Assembly (NCBI RefSeq): GCF_018861755.1
Contig: NZ_JAHLEF010000004.1
Location: 157,415-221,414, forward strand
Length of the DNA: 64,000 nt
DNA from: Clostridium sp. CF012
GTDB taxonomy: Bacteria; Bacillota; Clostridia; Clostridiales; Clostridiaceae
Reading direction: 5' to 3'
Each line of letters starts with the position of its first letter. Position 1 is the first letter of the stretch. Below the pieces are notes generated by a model that saw nothing but the letters and a program-made list of their open reading frames with translations, was not told the origin of the DNA and did not search any database. This document shows, piece after piece, positions 36,498 through 45,502 of this stretch. A program made the position numbers and the translations under genes.

Positions 36498-37340
36498 TTA
36501 TATTTCCGTAAACTCTTTGTATATGTCTAACATATCTCCAGGTTTATTTCGCTTGTACCATCCATAGGCAGAAATTAAAATTGTAATTCCTAGGATAAAA
36601 GCTGTCCCACGAATTAATACGGCGTTCTTTCCACTTATTAATTCGAAGGCTCCTGATATTGTAATTCCAACAGAATTATTCACAAAGTGTGCAAATATAC
36701 ATAAATAAATTGAACCTGTATTTAGATATATTGCTCCAATAATCAATCCTAGCAAAAATGCGTTTATGCCCTGGGGGATATTCAAATGAACCAAAGCAAA
36801 AAATAAGGCTGAAACTATAAGTGCTAATGTTGGGTCTATTTTACTCGCCATACCCTTTAGCAAAATCCCTCTAAAAATAACTTCCTCATATATAGGTGCT
36901 ATAACGGCAACTGTAAGTATCAAAACAATAGGTGAAATAGCTAATTCTTCAAAGGCTTGATTTATACCATCAGGCATAGGTATCTTATTAACCCAGTAAA
37001 TTAAGCTATTATCATATGCTAATCTAAAACCTATAATAATTAACGCCACACAAATAATTTTTTTTCCATTGATGCTGTGTTTATTAGTCTTTTGGTAGTC
37101 TGTTTTACTATACCATTTTAATAAAATAATAATAACAAAATATTTAACTAATACCCCTGCAGTAAAGTTTATATATGGTGCTACATTTGTATATTGTTCA
37201 GAAAATATATTTAATATTACTATAGGTATTTGTCCTAAGGATTCTAATAAGACCGATACAATCATTACAAAAAAAGCTTTGATTATGCTCATTTGATTAA
37301 TACTTATAGTTTCTTCTTCTATACTTTTTAAAAATTTCAT
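36498..37340 (-). CDS. CPBP family intramembrane glutamic endopeptidase (second copy)
   Basis: A 280-residue paralog of the protein at 12213-13055. Motifs are IYEEVIFRGILLKGM, FALVHLNIPQGINAFLLGLI and IFAHFVNNSVG, all catalytic positions kept. N-terminal MKFLKSIEEETISI parallels MKFLRNIENGAINI of the first copy. Both have several membrane helices. A recent-to-intermediate duplication is likely, since similarity spans the full length but is far from identity. Substrate unknown. Confidence 0.88.
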   Translation of the reverse strand: MKFLKSIEEETISINQMSIIKAFFVMIVSVLLESLGQIPIVILNIFSEQYTNVAPYINFTAGVLVKYFVIIILLKWYSKTDYQKTNKHSINGKKIICVALIIIGFRLAYDNSLIYWVNKIPMPDGINQAFEELAISPIVLILTVAVIAPIYEEVIFRGILLKGMASKIDPTLALIVSALFFALVHLNIPQGINAFLLGLIIGAIYLNTGSIYLCIFAHFVNNSVGITISGAFELISGKNAVLIRGTAFILGITILISAYGWYKRNKPGDMLDIYKEFTEI

Positions 37341-37587
37341 AATATCACGCTCTCTACCTTATTGTATTTCTTAACATACTTGCAGTTTGTAATATACTAA
37401 TCATACTATATATTAGTTAAAATGTCTTTACTATGCTAATCCTTTAACCATATGCTGAAATTTAATCATTATAACTACAAATTAAAAATTTCGTTATAAA
37501 ATCGTAAGAAATAAGTTAATTAATGATGTGACCCTTGCTGTATATTTAAATTAAATTTAAATATGTATTGAAGGGATGGATTATTTA

Positions 37588-37959
37588 ATGAACAAATTAT
37601 TAACAAGTAAGTTGAGATTTATGAATGTCTTATTTATATTATTTTCTATATTATTGGGATTACAGTGTACGGTTCATGCAGCGACAAGCGTAAAAATTAC
37701 TGACAAGGAAATAAAGAGTCTTGTTGAAACTGAGGTTACTAATTTAATAAACAAAAAAACTACAAAGGGTGCAGTTGTTTCAATAATAAAAGACGATAAA
37801 AGTATTCTTTGCAGGGGGTATGGTTATGCAGATAATGGTGGGTCAGGACTTGGCCTTGCAATAGTAAAAAGTATAGCAGAGAAACATAAAGGAACAATTA
37901 GAGCACGATATTTTTATACCTATCGTGCTCCTTATATTTACAAATTAACTCTAATTTAA
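37588..37959 (+). pseudogene. Chimeric remnant: beta-lactamase-like N-terminus joined to histidine-kinase C-terminus
   Basis: The frame starts with a signal peptide (FILFSILLGLQCTVHAAT) and the first part of a secreted serine-hydrolase/penicillin-binding-like protein (KGAVVSIIKDDKSILCRGYGYAD). It then passes abruptly into GGSGLGLAIVKSIAEKHKGTI, the ATP-binding G box of a histidine kinase. The reading ends in residues encoded by a terminator hairpin. The hydrolase lacks its catalytic SxxK region and the kinase all but its last motif, so a deletion has fused two genes. It is unlikely to be functional. Confidence 0.7.
37901..37935 (+). terminator. Terminator inside the chimeric remnant
   Basis: GAGCACGATA/TATCGTGCTC (37901-37910/37921-37930) is a 10-bp stem. 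It probably ended the original kinase gene. Confidence 0.65.
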
Positions 37960-37972
37960 GTATTATAATAAA

Positions 37973-39196
37973 TTATTTGCCATTTAAACCCGACATATGA
38001 CCACCATGACCTATTTTGTCAGCTTGAGCCTGAGTTATAATTCCACTATCTACAAGAGCTTTTAATGTACTAATATGATTATCCTTGTTTGCATCCATAT
38101 ATGCTTTGCATTCTTCCTTTGTCATATCTTTAGTCTTTTCAAAATCTGCTTTCTTTGCAGCTTGTTCTTTAATCATGGCAGCTTTAATTTTATCTGATTG
38201 ACCCTGAGTTATAGTCTTATCAGCTACAAGCTTTGCTAAATTTGTTTCTAAATCTAATTGTCTTTTAGCATCCCTTTGAATTTGCTCATTAGATTTTAGA
38301 GCATCCGCCTTTGCCTGTGTCAATATTCCGTTACTAACTAATTCTTTATAAAAATCAGGTTTTTCTGCTTTATTCACTTCTTTATTATCTTTAGCTTTAA
38401 TTTTGCTACTTTCGTATGCTAAAATTTTATCGCTTTCTGCCTGTGTAATTATGTTTGAACTAACAGCTACCTTAAGCGTAGCTTCTAGTTGAGCTTTGGG
38501 TTGTCTAAATTCATTTCTAAAATCTGCTTTCCCATTTGATTTTCCAAGGCCACCAAAGCCTATTTTTTCAGCCTGAGCCCGTGTTATAATTCCACTATCT
38601 ACAAGCGCTTTTAATGGATTAATGTGATTATCCTTGTTTGCATCCATATATTCGATGCGCTCTTCCTTAGTCATATCTTTAGTCTTTTCAAAATTTGCTT
38701 TTATCGTAGCTTGCTCTTTAATCATAGCAGCTTTAATTTTATCTGATTGATCCTGAGTTATAGTCTTATCAGTTACAAGCTTTGCTAAATTTGTTTCTAA
38801 ATCTAATTGCATTTTCGCATCCCTTTGAATTTGCTCACTAGATTTTAGGGCATCCGCCTTTGCCTGTGTCAATATTCCGTTACTAACTAATTCTTTATAA
38901 AAATCAGGTCTTTCCCCTTTATTCACTTCTTTTTTATCTTTAGTTTTAATTTTACTATTTTGGTACGCTAAAATTTTATCGCTTTCTGCTTGTGTAATTG
39001 TGTTTGAACTAACACCTAATTTAAGTGTAGCCTCCAGTTCACCTTTCCCTTGCCTTAACTCATTTGCGAGTGGTGCCTTTCCATTACTACTTACCGGTTT
39101 GTTAGTTGTTGCAAAAGCTAAACTAACAGAGGATAAAAGCATGCCTCCTGTTATTAATCCTGTTACTATTTTTGTTTTCAAAGATATACTTTTCAA
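37973..39196 (-). CDS. Secreted DUF2680-type protein with internal duplication
   Basis: A 407-residue exported protein. Signal peptide is residues 1-29 (GLITGGMLLSSVSLAFA). The rest is two copies of one segment of about 175 residues, roughly 50-215 and 235-405, differing at few positions. Each copy has repeated helix-turn units of the form ITQAQADKI, the pattern of DUF2680/YckD-like proteins. Each copy also has YMDANKDNHI, a DxNxDN loop like that of EF-hand or dockerin calcium sites. The function is unknown, and cell-surface or spore-envelope location is inferred. Confidence 0.75.
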   Translation of the reverse strand: MKSISLKTKIVTGLITGGMLLSSVSLAFATTNKPVSSNGKAPLANELRQGKGELEATLKLGVSSNTITQAESDKILAYQNSKIKTKDKKEVNKGERPDFYKELVSNGILTQAKADALKSSEQIQRDAKMQLDLETNLAKLVTDKTITQDQSDKIKAAMIKEQATIKANFEKTKDMTKEERIEYMDANKDNHINPLKALVDSGIITRAQAEKIGFGGLGKSNGKADFRNEFRQPKAQLEATLKVAVSSNIITQAESDKILAYESSKIKAKDNKEVNKAEKPDFYKELVSNGILTQAKADALKSNEQIQRDAKRQLDLETNLAKLVADKTITQGQSDKIKAAMIKEQAAKKADFEKTKDMTKEECKAYMDANKDNHISTLKALVDSGIITQAQADKIGHGGHMSGLNGK

Positions 39197-39443
39197 TTTA
39201 ATCTCTCCTCATTTATATATTTTTATTGTTTGGATACTTTATATCTTATCCACTTATCATGTCAACACCGTGTCAACATTGTGTGTATTTTATGTGTTTT
39301 TTATAAATTGTTATTATGAGGAAATTAAAATCATTAGATATTCCCTGTAAACCAATAATTCTCAAAATATATGATATACTATTTTAAAAGTCGCAATAGT
39401 TAGTAGTAAATTTTAAAATAAGAACAAAATGGAGGGGTTCTAA

Positions 39444-40412
39444 TTGCTAAAACTTATAAATCTTTCAACCTATCAATGTGATATGGATAGGTTTCATTGC
39501 CATAGCTCAGAAATAACAAATTTCTTAGGAAAACATAATATAGATGGTGTAGAGCTTTTAAATCCTTTAATATGGGATGAAAATATTGTTCCGAGGAGTA
39601 TAGTTCGCGGCGTACATTTAAAGTACTATCCTACTTGGCTTGATTTTTGGAATAATAACGAAAGTGAATTATTAAGACAGTTTGGTAGCATGGAGAAAGT
39701 AAAGAATTATTATGGTGGAACAACTAGAGAGTGCATAATAGATCATTACAGAAATGAAATACAGCAGGCTGATAAAATCGGTGCTGAGTATGTGGTTTTT
39801 CATGTGGCACATGTGCAAGTGGAGCATTCATACACCTATGATTTTACATACACTGATGAGGAGATCATAGATGCAGCAGCAGAATTAATAAATGAAGTTT
39901 TCAAATGTTTAAATACAAACATAAAACTATTATTTGAAAATCTATGGATACCTGGTTTAACCATGCTTAGCAAAGATATGCTACTTAGATTATTAGAAGC
40001 GGTTCAGTACTCTAATAGTGGATTTATGCTAGATACTGGTCACTTAATGAATACTAATTTTGATCTTAACAATGAGAAAGAGGGAATACGATACATTTTA
40101 GATACAGTAAGTAATCTTGGTGAATTAAAGAAATTCATAAAAGGTATACATCTTAACTGCTCTTTGTCAGGAAAATATGTAAAAGAGCAAATACAAGCAA
40201 ATCAGAAATGTAAATTACCAATTAATGAAATGAAAAAAAACGTGCTTTTTCATATAATGAAAATAGACATGCATAAGCCATTTAGTGATATAGATGTTAA
40301 AAAACTTATTGATTTCATCAATCCAGAATATGTCATTTATGAATTTATCACAAATTCTTTTGTAGAGTTGGATGAGTATATTACAATTCAGAATAAAGCT
40401 TTGCAAATATAA
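39444..40412 (+). CDS. Xylose-isomerase-like TIM-barrel protein
   Basis: A 322-residue protein of the sugar-phosphate isomerase/epimerase (AP endonuclease 2-like) superfamily. DGVELLNPLIW, RGVHLKYYPTWLDFW, GAEYVVFHVAHV, LLFENLWIPGL and FMLDTGHLMNTN supply the metal-binding His, Glu and Asp. Initiation is at a TTG six bases after GGAGGGG. Substrate unknown. Convergent with tRNA-Pro and separated from it by a bidirectional hairpin. Confidence 0.78.
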   Translation: MLKLINLSTYQCDMDRFHCHSSEITNFLGKHNIDGVELLNPLIWDENIVPRSIVRGVHLKYYPTWLDFWNNNESELLRQFGSMEKVKNYYGGTTRECIIDHYRNEIQQADKIGAEYVVFHVAHVQVEHSYTYDFTYTDEEIIDAAAELINEVFKCLNTNIKLLFENLWIPGLTMLSKDMLLRLLEAVQYSNSGFMLDTGHLMNTNFDLNNEKEGIRYILDTVSNLGELKKFIKGIHLNCSLSGKYVKEQIQANQKCKLPINEMKKNVLFHIMKIDMHKPFSDIDVKKLIDFINPEYVIYEFITNSFVELDEYITIQNKALQI

Positions 40413-40417
40413 TATCG

Positions 40418-40451
40418 AAAAAAAAGAATTGTCATAAGACAACTCTTTTTT
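40418..40451. terminator. Bidirectional terminator between TIM-barrel gene and tRNA-Pro
   Basis: AAAGAATTGTC and GACAACTCTTT pair around an ATAA loop, with A-run and T-run on the two sides. Confidence 0.8.
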
Positions 40452-40527
40452 TGGTCGGGGTGACAGGGATTGAACCTGCGACCTCATGGTCCCAAACCAC
40501 GCGCGCTCCCAGCTGCGCTACACCCCG
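40452..40527 (-). tRNA. tRNA-Pro(TGG)
   Basis: A canonical 76-nt tRNA on the minus strand. Acceptor CGGGGTG/CACCCCG, D arm with GCGCAGCTGGGAGCGC, anticodon stem CGTGG/CCATG with loop TTTGGGA (anticodon TGG), T arm GCAGGTTCAATCCCTGT, discriminator A and encoded CCA. A terminator follows directly. Confidence 0.96.
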
Positions 40528-40665
40528 GCGACAAGATTTATTATACAAAATAAATGCATAATTGTCAACAACTTTTACAAATATTTCTGAAACATTTCTG
40601 TAAAGACATAATAACCGAAAAACTCCACCACATAATATGCGATGGAATTATTTCTGATTATTAGA

Positions 40666-41478
40666 TTATATATATTTTTCTGTTTCGTCATACTCCTTAA
40701 GTTCATTAACCAGGTGCTTGATCTCTTGGTCCTTATTTTTATCCATTACCAATATTACATCTCCTGCGTCAACAATTATAAGATCCTTTATACCAAATCC
40801 AATTATCAATCTATCCTTACCAAATACTGAACAATTTTGACTTTCTTCCATAAATGTATTACCCAAAACATTGTTACCCCGTAAATTGCTTAGAAATCTC
40901 GAAAGTGCTGCAAAGGTTCCTATGTCATCCCATACAAACTCACATTTTATAACAAAAGCCTTTCTAGTCTTTTGCATTATTCCAAAATCCACTGATATTC
41001 CATCAATCTCATTGTACTGTTCTTTTATTACTTCACTTTCTTCATCAGTGTCTATAGCCTGATATACCGTCATTAATCGCTTATACATCTTAGGTAAGTA
41101 CTTCTCCATCTCTCGCAAAAACACATCTGCTCTCCATACAAACATACCACTATTCCAAAGGAAGTTTCCTTTTAAGAGCAAATCCTTTGCTACTTCTGTG
41201 TTAGGCTTTTCTAAAAAACGTTCTACTTTGAACGTGGGCATATCACCGGGTGCCCTATCTCCCATTTCTATATAACCATAACCAGTTTCTGGTCTTGTGG
41301 GCTGAACACCTATGGTTACTAGCCCTCTTTTTTTGTTTGCAATTTCAACTGCTTGCAGCACTGTTTCTTTAAATTCCTTTTCATTTTCTATATAATGATC
41401 AGATGGTAGAACTATCATGGTAGCTTCCTTGTCTTGTTTTAATAGCTTGGCAGCAGATAGACCTATACACGTAGCAGT
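40666..41478 (-). CDS. manC: Mannose-1-phosphate guanylyltransferase, 3' part of an interrupted gene
   Basis: About 270 residues corresponding to the C-terminal three quarters of ManC. TATCIGLSAAKLLKQ, IVLPSDHYI, GYGYIEMG, FLEKPN, FLWNSGMFVWRADVFL, SVDFGIMQKT and FVWDDIGTFAAL are diagnostic. The frame stays open to 41538 only through element DNA and has no natural start. The N-terminal part lies at 45505-45780, on the other side of a 4-kb serine-recombinase element. Joining at the GT pair (41477-41478 with 45524-45525) gives 1,068 bp, that is 355 residues plus stop, the normal family length. The enzyme makes GDP-mannose for surface glycans. Confidence 0.85.
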   Translation of the reverse strand, partial: TATCIGLSAAKLLKQDKEATMIVLPSDHYIENEKEFKETVLQAVEIANKKRGLVTIGVQPTRPETGYGYIEMGDRAPGDMPTFKVERFLEKPNTEVAKDLLLKGNFLWNSGMFVWRADVFLREMEKYLPKMYKRLMTVYQAIDTDEESEVIKEQYNEIDGISVDFGIMQKTRKAFVIKCEFVWDDIGTFAALSRFLSNLRGNNVLGNTFMEESQNCSVFGKDRLIIGFGIKDLIIVDAGDVILVMDKNKDQEIKHLVNELKEYDETEKYI

Positions 41479-41500
41479 CCCCTTATTCACCTTATAGGTT
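41460..41500. other. Left attachment site of the manC element
   Basis: The junction of manC 3' sequence (up to 41476) with the element. GT at 41477-41478 is the shared dinucleotide, and 41479-41499 is the right half of the deduced attP. An 11-base stretch GTCCCCTTATT here matches GTCTCCTTATT at the other end with one difference. Confidence 0.7.
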
Positions 41501-41509
41501 ATCTTATAA

Positions 41510-43072
41510 TTAAATTTTAAATTTATAAAATATATCAATGCTCTTTTGTTTCATTTGCTTATCTTCAGAAATAATAATTTTTTCTATTAAGCTTTCTACC
41601 ATAATTCTATCTAAGCTTTGAAAGGATAAAACTTTGTCAATCTCACTTTTATAAACCATATACATATCCTCATAATTATTAAATAATTCTAATTTTAATA
41701 GTATTTCCTTTTTCCGGTTAATTGATGCTTGTTGTTTTTTTTCAATACTATTGGATAAAATCTCAAAATTTCTTTCACTTACTTTTCCATTAAACTTATC
41801 CAAATATAGTTCCTGGAACTGTCTATCCAACTTTCTTAATTCACCTTCTATATTCTTAAGTTTCGTAGCATGGTTTTCACTTTTATTAATATACTTATCT
41901 ATTTTATTATATATATCTTTTTCATTTAATTCTCTTAAAGCACATTGTTTTAAATCAGAAATTATAATATCCTTTAGCTCTTCTTCCTTTAAAGAGTGTG
42001 CAGTACATCTTCCTCCGCCCATTTGACTATTAGTACATTTATAGCCTTGAAATTTTTTTCGATAGGACATACTTCCTCCACATTCATTACATTTCAGTAC
42101 TGAAGAAAATATATATACATTTTGGCCTTTATATCTATAATTTGTAGATCTTTTACTTATAATATTTTGTACTTCTTCAAATATTTCTTTTGATACTATG
42201 CCTTTAAACTCCCCCCCATAAATCCATTCTTCCTGAAGTGTAGCTCTCACTTTCTTTATTTTATAACTAATTTTCCTCCATCTTCCTTGAACCATAATGC
42301 CCCCATATTTAGGGTTATTTAAAATTGCTTTAATTGTATTATTGGTCCAAAGTCCAAATTTAGAAAAAGCGAAATTATTTAATTTTGCAGAAGGTGGGGC
42401 TATTCCTTTCAAATTTAAATAAGTTGCTAATTTTCCAAACCCATACCCTTTAATATATAGTTCAAATATTTCTTTTACAGTTTCCGTTGTCTCATCCTGT
42501 TCCGCTACTAATCTAATTGTTTTTACATTGCCCGCGTATTCTTCTTCAAACTTATAGCCATAAGGTGGCTTGCTTGCAATTGATGATCCCCGTATCATTC
42601 TTTGCTTTAGTCCATCCCTTGACCGCCTTGAACAATCTTTAATATACATCTCATTTAATATGTTTTTAAATGGTATGATATCGTTTATTTCCTGTAGTGT
42701 GTCTACATTATCAAGCACAGATATAAACCGTACTTCATTAACCTTAAAATACTCCTCTAAATAATATCCCGCTGTAATATAGTTTCTAGAAAATCTCGAA
42801 AGGTCACGGGTTACAATCATATTTATTATGCCTTGCTCTATGTCTTCCTTCATTCGAATAAAGCTATCTCTTTCAAAATTAGAGCCAGAAAATCCTGAAT
42901 CTTCATATACCTCTACAAGATTATATACAGACTCGCTGTCCGTTTCACTTTTTTCAAGTAACCATTTTTTTAAACTTTGCACCTGTGCCGGCATTGACTC
43001 CTGTTGCTCCTTCTTATCTGATGAAACTCTTGCATAAACCGCTACATTCCATGTTTTTCTCAAACTATTCAC
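41510..43072 (-). CDS. Large serine recombinase
   Basis: A 520-residue site-specific recombinase. The resolvase catalytic domain begins VAVYARVSSDKKEQQ with the nucleophile serine at about residue 17-18, and continues with EDSGFSGSNFERDSF and TRDLSRFSRNYITAGYYLEEYF. The recombinase domain has KPPYGYKF and the motif LNNPKYGGIMVQGRW. A zinc ribbon (LKCNECGGSMSYRKK..YKCTNS....CTAHSL) and a coiled-coil tail follow. It begins at a GTG overlapping the stop of the upstream small gene (GTGA), behind GGAG, which indicates coupling. It should catalyse integration and, with a directionality factor, excision of this element from manC. Confidence 0.93.
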   Translation of the reverse strand: MNSLRKTWNVAVYARVSSDKKEQQESMPAQVQSLKKWLLEKSETDSESVYNLVEVYEDSGFSGSNFERDSFIRMKEDIEQGIINMIVTRDLSRFSRNYITAGYYLEEYFKVNEVRFISVLDNVDTLQEINDIIPFKNILNEMYIKDCSRRSRDGLKQRMIRGSSIASKPPYGYKFEEEYAGNVKTIRLVAEQDETTETVKEIFELYIKGYGFGKLATYLNLKGIAPPSAKLNNFAFSKFGLWTNNTIKAILNNPKYGGIMVQGRWRKISYKIKKVRATLQEEWIYGGEFKGIVSKEIFEEVQNIISKRSTNYRYKGQNVYIFSSVLKCNECGGSMSYRKKFQGYKCTNSQMGGGRCTAHSLKEEELKDIIISDLKQCALRELNEKDIYNKIDKYINKSENHATKLKNIEGELRKLDRQFQELYLDKFNGKVSERNFEILSNSIEKKQQASINRKKEILLKLELFNNYEDMYMVYKSEIDKVLSFQSLDRIMVESLIEKIIISEDKQMKQKSIDIFYKFKI

Positions 43073-43251
43073 TGAATACTTGACTCCTGATGGATGGCTT
43101 TTTTATCAGTGTGCATATTGTAATATGTTTTATCATACTCTTCACTATTAAATTTTACATTTGAAAGCCTTATTGACAATAGATTCTCTATTATTGTTTT
43201 TAAATCCTTATTTCCATAGTGCCTCTCTATTTTGAAAATAATTTTTGTCAC
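43069..43251 (-). CDS. Small protein coupled to the recombinase, candidate directionality factor
   Basis: A 60-residue basic/polar protein (MTKIIFKIERHYGNKDLKTI at the N-terminus) starting at a GTG, 7 bases after a good GGAGG site. Its TGA overlaps the recombinase GTG by four bases. Small proteins beginning with a similar IIFKIERxYG-like strand are often seen directly before serine recombinases in clostridia; their role is not established. As the only other gene on the recombinase transcript, it could control excision direction. Confidence 0.6.
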   Translation of the reverse strand: MTKIIFKIERHYGNKDLKTIIENLLSIRLSNVKFNSEEYDKTYYNMHTDKKAIHQESSIQ

Positions 43252-43590
43252 TGCAAATCCTCCATTAAGTACTTCACTTTAATATATGCTATAAAAATAA
43301 TAGTAATGTTTATTATATATATCAATCTTTATTGTATTTATCTCTTAATTGATTTAAAATTTAACATACTTTTATATGAATTTTCATTTAATTATGAACA
43401 ATATGAACAATATGATTACTTTTTACTATTCTTTTGGTATAATTTGCTTGTAAATATTTTACGAATAATAACAGTATATTCCTTTAGTTTGACAATTAAC
43501 AAACGTAGTTGTTAATTTATTAACATAGAATTAATTTGTTTTTATTTCGTTAAAATATAATATACATAATATAAATAGGGGGGGATTTCA
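43252..43590. promoter_or_regulatory. Divergent control region inside the element
   Basis: 339 AT-rich bases between the divergent small-ORF/recombinase unit and the surface-protein gene. They hold TTGACA at 43490-43495 overlapped by the dyad TTAACAA/TTGTTAA (43496-43502/43509-43515), a tandem ATGAACAAT (43394-43411), TATAAT-like boxes near 43438 and 43555, and a GGGGGGG ribosome site before the TTG at 43591. The dyad is a plausible operator. The assignments are by eye. Confidence 0.45.
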
Positions 43591-45441
43591 TTGAATAAAA
43601 GATTAAAAGCATTAAGCTGCGCTTTAGTAGCAATATTTGCACTTACTATTGCAGTAGATAGTCCAAAACTCGGACCTTTTGGTGTAGATACTGTTTCAGC
43701 AGCTACTGGAGTAGTTACTCCAGCTAAACCGACTACACCAACTAAAAAACCTTCTAAACCATCTAAACCATCTACACCATCTAAACCATCTACATCAAGT
43801 AAGACAACAACTAACTATATATCAACAGGTTATACCCGTTTACTTAGGTCAGGTTCTGTAGGTAGTGATGTTACGCTTCTACAAACTAGCCTTAACAAAT
43901 TCGGATACAAGCTCAAAGCTGATAACTTCTTTGGTAAACTAACTTTAGCTGCAGTTAAGAACTTTCAAGGTAAGAACGGTCTTGCTATTGATGGATTAGT
44001 TGGACCAGCTACTATTGCAAAGTTAAATGCAAAACCAGTAGTTACTCCACCTGTTGTTAAACCACCAGTAGTTACTCCACCAGTTGTTAACCCACCAGTT
44101 GTAGTGGTACCACCAGTTGTAGATGTTGTAACAACTGCTTCATTAGTAAATACTGTAGCGAATTTTGAAAAGGCAATAAGCACTAAAGAAACAGGCGGTA
44201 CATGGATTATTACTACTCTAGGAGATTTAACTACTACTAAGGACCTCGTTTTAGACGGCGAATTTGTAAATACAAAAACTCCTCCTGTTGTACAACGTAA
44301 GATAGGTCTTTACACTCAAGACACTAAAGCAGATGGTACGAAAGTTGTAACTGCTAAATTCACTTTAACAGCTCCTAAACTAACTATTAAGAGTCCTAAT
44401 GCTAGTTTAGAAAATGGAACTTTTATAGGCGATATTTATGTTTCCGCAGCAAACTTTAAGTTAAAAGGTGCTATCGTTAAAGGAAATGTATATTTCACTA
44501 CTCAAGCAGCAAAAGATTCATTTACTATGGATGCTACTAGCTCTATAGCAAAAAACAAAGAATTAATAGAAGTAGATGCTATAACAAGTCCTTCATTAGT
44601 AAAAGATGTGGCTGCTTTTGAAAATGCAATTAGTACAAAAGGTAATTGGATTGCTTCTGTTTCAAAAGATTTAACTACAACTAAAGAACTTGTTTTAGAT
44701 GGCGATAAAATGAATACAAAAGTTCCGGCTGTTTCACAACGTAAAATAGCTCTTTATTCTCAAGATGATAAGCATGTTACAACTCGTAAGTTTACTTTAA
44801 CAGCTCCAAAATTAACAATTAAGAGTATTGATGCTAGTATTCAAAAAGGTACTTTTGTTGGTGACATTTATGTTTCAGTAAAAAATTTCCAGTTAATAGA
44901 TACTAAAGTTGTTGGAAATGTATTCTTCACTACTCAAGAAGCCAAAGATACATTCAAAATGGATGCTACTAGTTCTATAACAGGAAACAAAGAATTAATA
45001 CAAATTGACGCTGTAACAAGTGCTTCATTAGTAAAAGATGTAGCTGCTTTTGAAAATGCAATTAGCGTAAAAGGTAACTGGATTGCTTCTGTTTCAAAAG
45101 ATTTAACTACTACTAAAGAACTTGTTTTAGATGGCGATAAAATGAATACAAAAGTTCCGCCTGTTTCAATGAGAAAAATAGCTCTTTATTCTCAAGATGA
45201 CAAGTATGTTACAACTCGTAAATTTACTTTAACGGCTCCAAAATTAACAATTAAGAGTATTGATGCTAGTATTCAAAAGGGAATTTTTGTTGGTAACCTT
45301 TATGTATCAGCGAAGAATTTCCAATTAATAGATACTAAAGTTATAGGAAATGTGTATTTCACTACGGAAGTAGCTAAAACTACATTTAAAATGGATGCTA
45401 CAAGTTCTGTATCAGGAATACAAGAATTAAAACTTAACTAA
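43591..45441 (+). CDS. Secreted peptidoglycan-binding protein with three C-terminal repeats
   Basis: A 616-residue exported protein, the only cargo of the element. Residues 1-38 are a signal peptide ending VSAAT. A Lys/Pro/Ser/Thr linker follows. Residues about 83-147 are a PG_binding_1 domain (LRSGSVGSDVTLLQTSLNKF to GLVGPATIAKLN). A Pro/Val linker (VVTPPVV units) leads to three repeats of about 140 residues with LVLDG, RKIALYSQDD, FTLTAPKLTIKS and GNVYFTT. The regular short strands suggest a beta-solenoid or beta-sandwich stack. Repeats of this kind are found in clostridial surface proteins without known function. Start is TTG behind GGGGGGG. Confidence 0.82.
   Translation: MNKRLKALSCALVAIFALTIAVDSPKLGPFGVDTVSAATGVVTPAKPTTPTKKPSKPSKPSTPSKPSTSSKTTTNYISTGYTRLLRSGSVGSDVTLLQTSLNKFGYKLKADNFFGKLTLAAVKNFQGKNGLAIDGLVGPATIAKLNAKPVVTPPVVKPPVVTPPVVNPPVVVVPPVVDVVTTASLVNTVANFEKAISTKETGGTWIITTLGDLTTTKDLVLDGEFVNTKTPPVVQRKIGLYTQDTKADGTKVVTAKFTLTAPKLTIKSPNASLENGTFIGDIYVSAANFKLKGAIVKGNVYFTTQAAKDSFTMDATSSIAKNKELIEVDAITSPSLVKDVAAFENAISTKGNWIASVSKDLTTTKELVLDGDKMNTKVPAVSQRKIALYSQDDKHVTTRKFTLTAPKLTIKSIDASIQKGTFVGDIYVSVKNFQLIDTKVVGNVFFTTQEAKDTFKMDATSSITGNKELIQIDAVTSASLVKDVAAFENAISVKGNWIASVSKDLTTTKELVLDGDKMNTKVPPVSMRKIALYSQDDKYVTTRKFTLTAPKLTIKSIDASIQKGIFVGNLYVSAKNFQLIDTKVIGNVYFTTEVAKTTFKMDATSSVSGIQELKLN
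44136..45438 (+). repeat. Three tandem protein-coding repeats of about 0.43 kb
   Basis: Units begin near 44136, 44592 and 45021, each with TCATTAGTAAA followed by the same order of motifs. Units two and three are nearly identical at DNA level, and unit one is more diverged and carries a short insertion. This indicates recent duplication of the last unit. Confidence 0.75.
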
Positions 45442-45452
45442 CATTATGCATC

Positions 45453-45488
45453 AAAGCCCCATATGTATAAATACATATGGGGCTTTTT
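45453..45488 (+). terminator. Terminator of the element's surface-protein gene
   Basis: AAAGCCCCATATGTA pairs with 45472-45486 around a TAAA loop, followed by TTTTT. It insulates the element from the right junction. Confidence 0.88.
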
Positions 45489-45502
45489 CCATCTTAAAAA
45501 TG

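Noticed and set aside
43965..44183. Minus-strand Thr/Gly-rich frame
   Set aside because: Antisense shadow of the Pro/Val linker in the surface protein.
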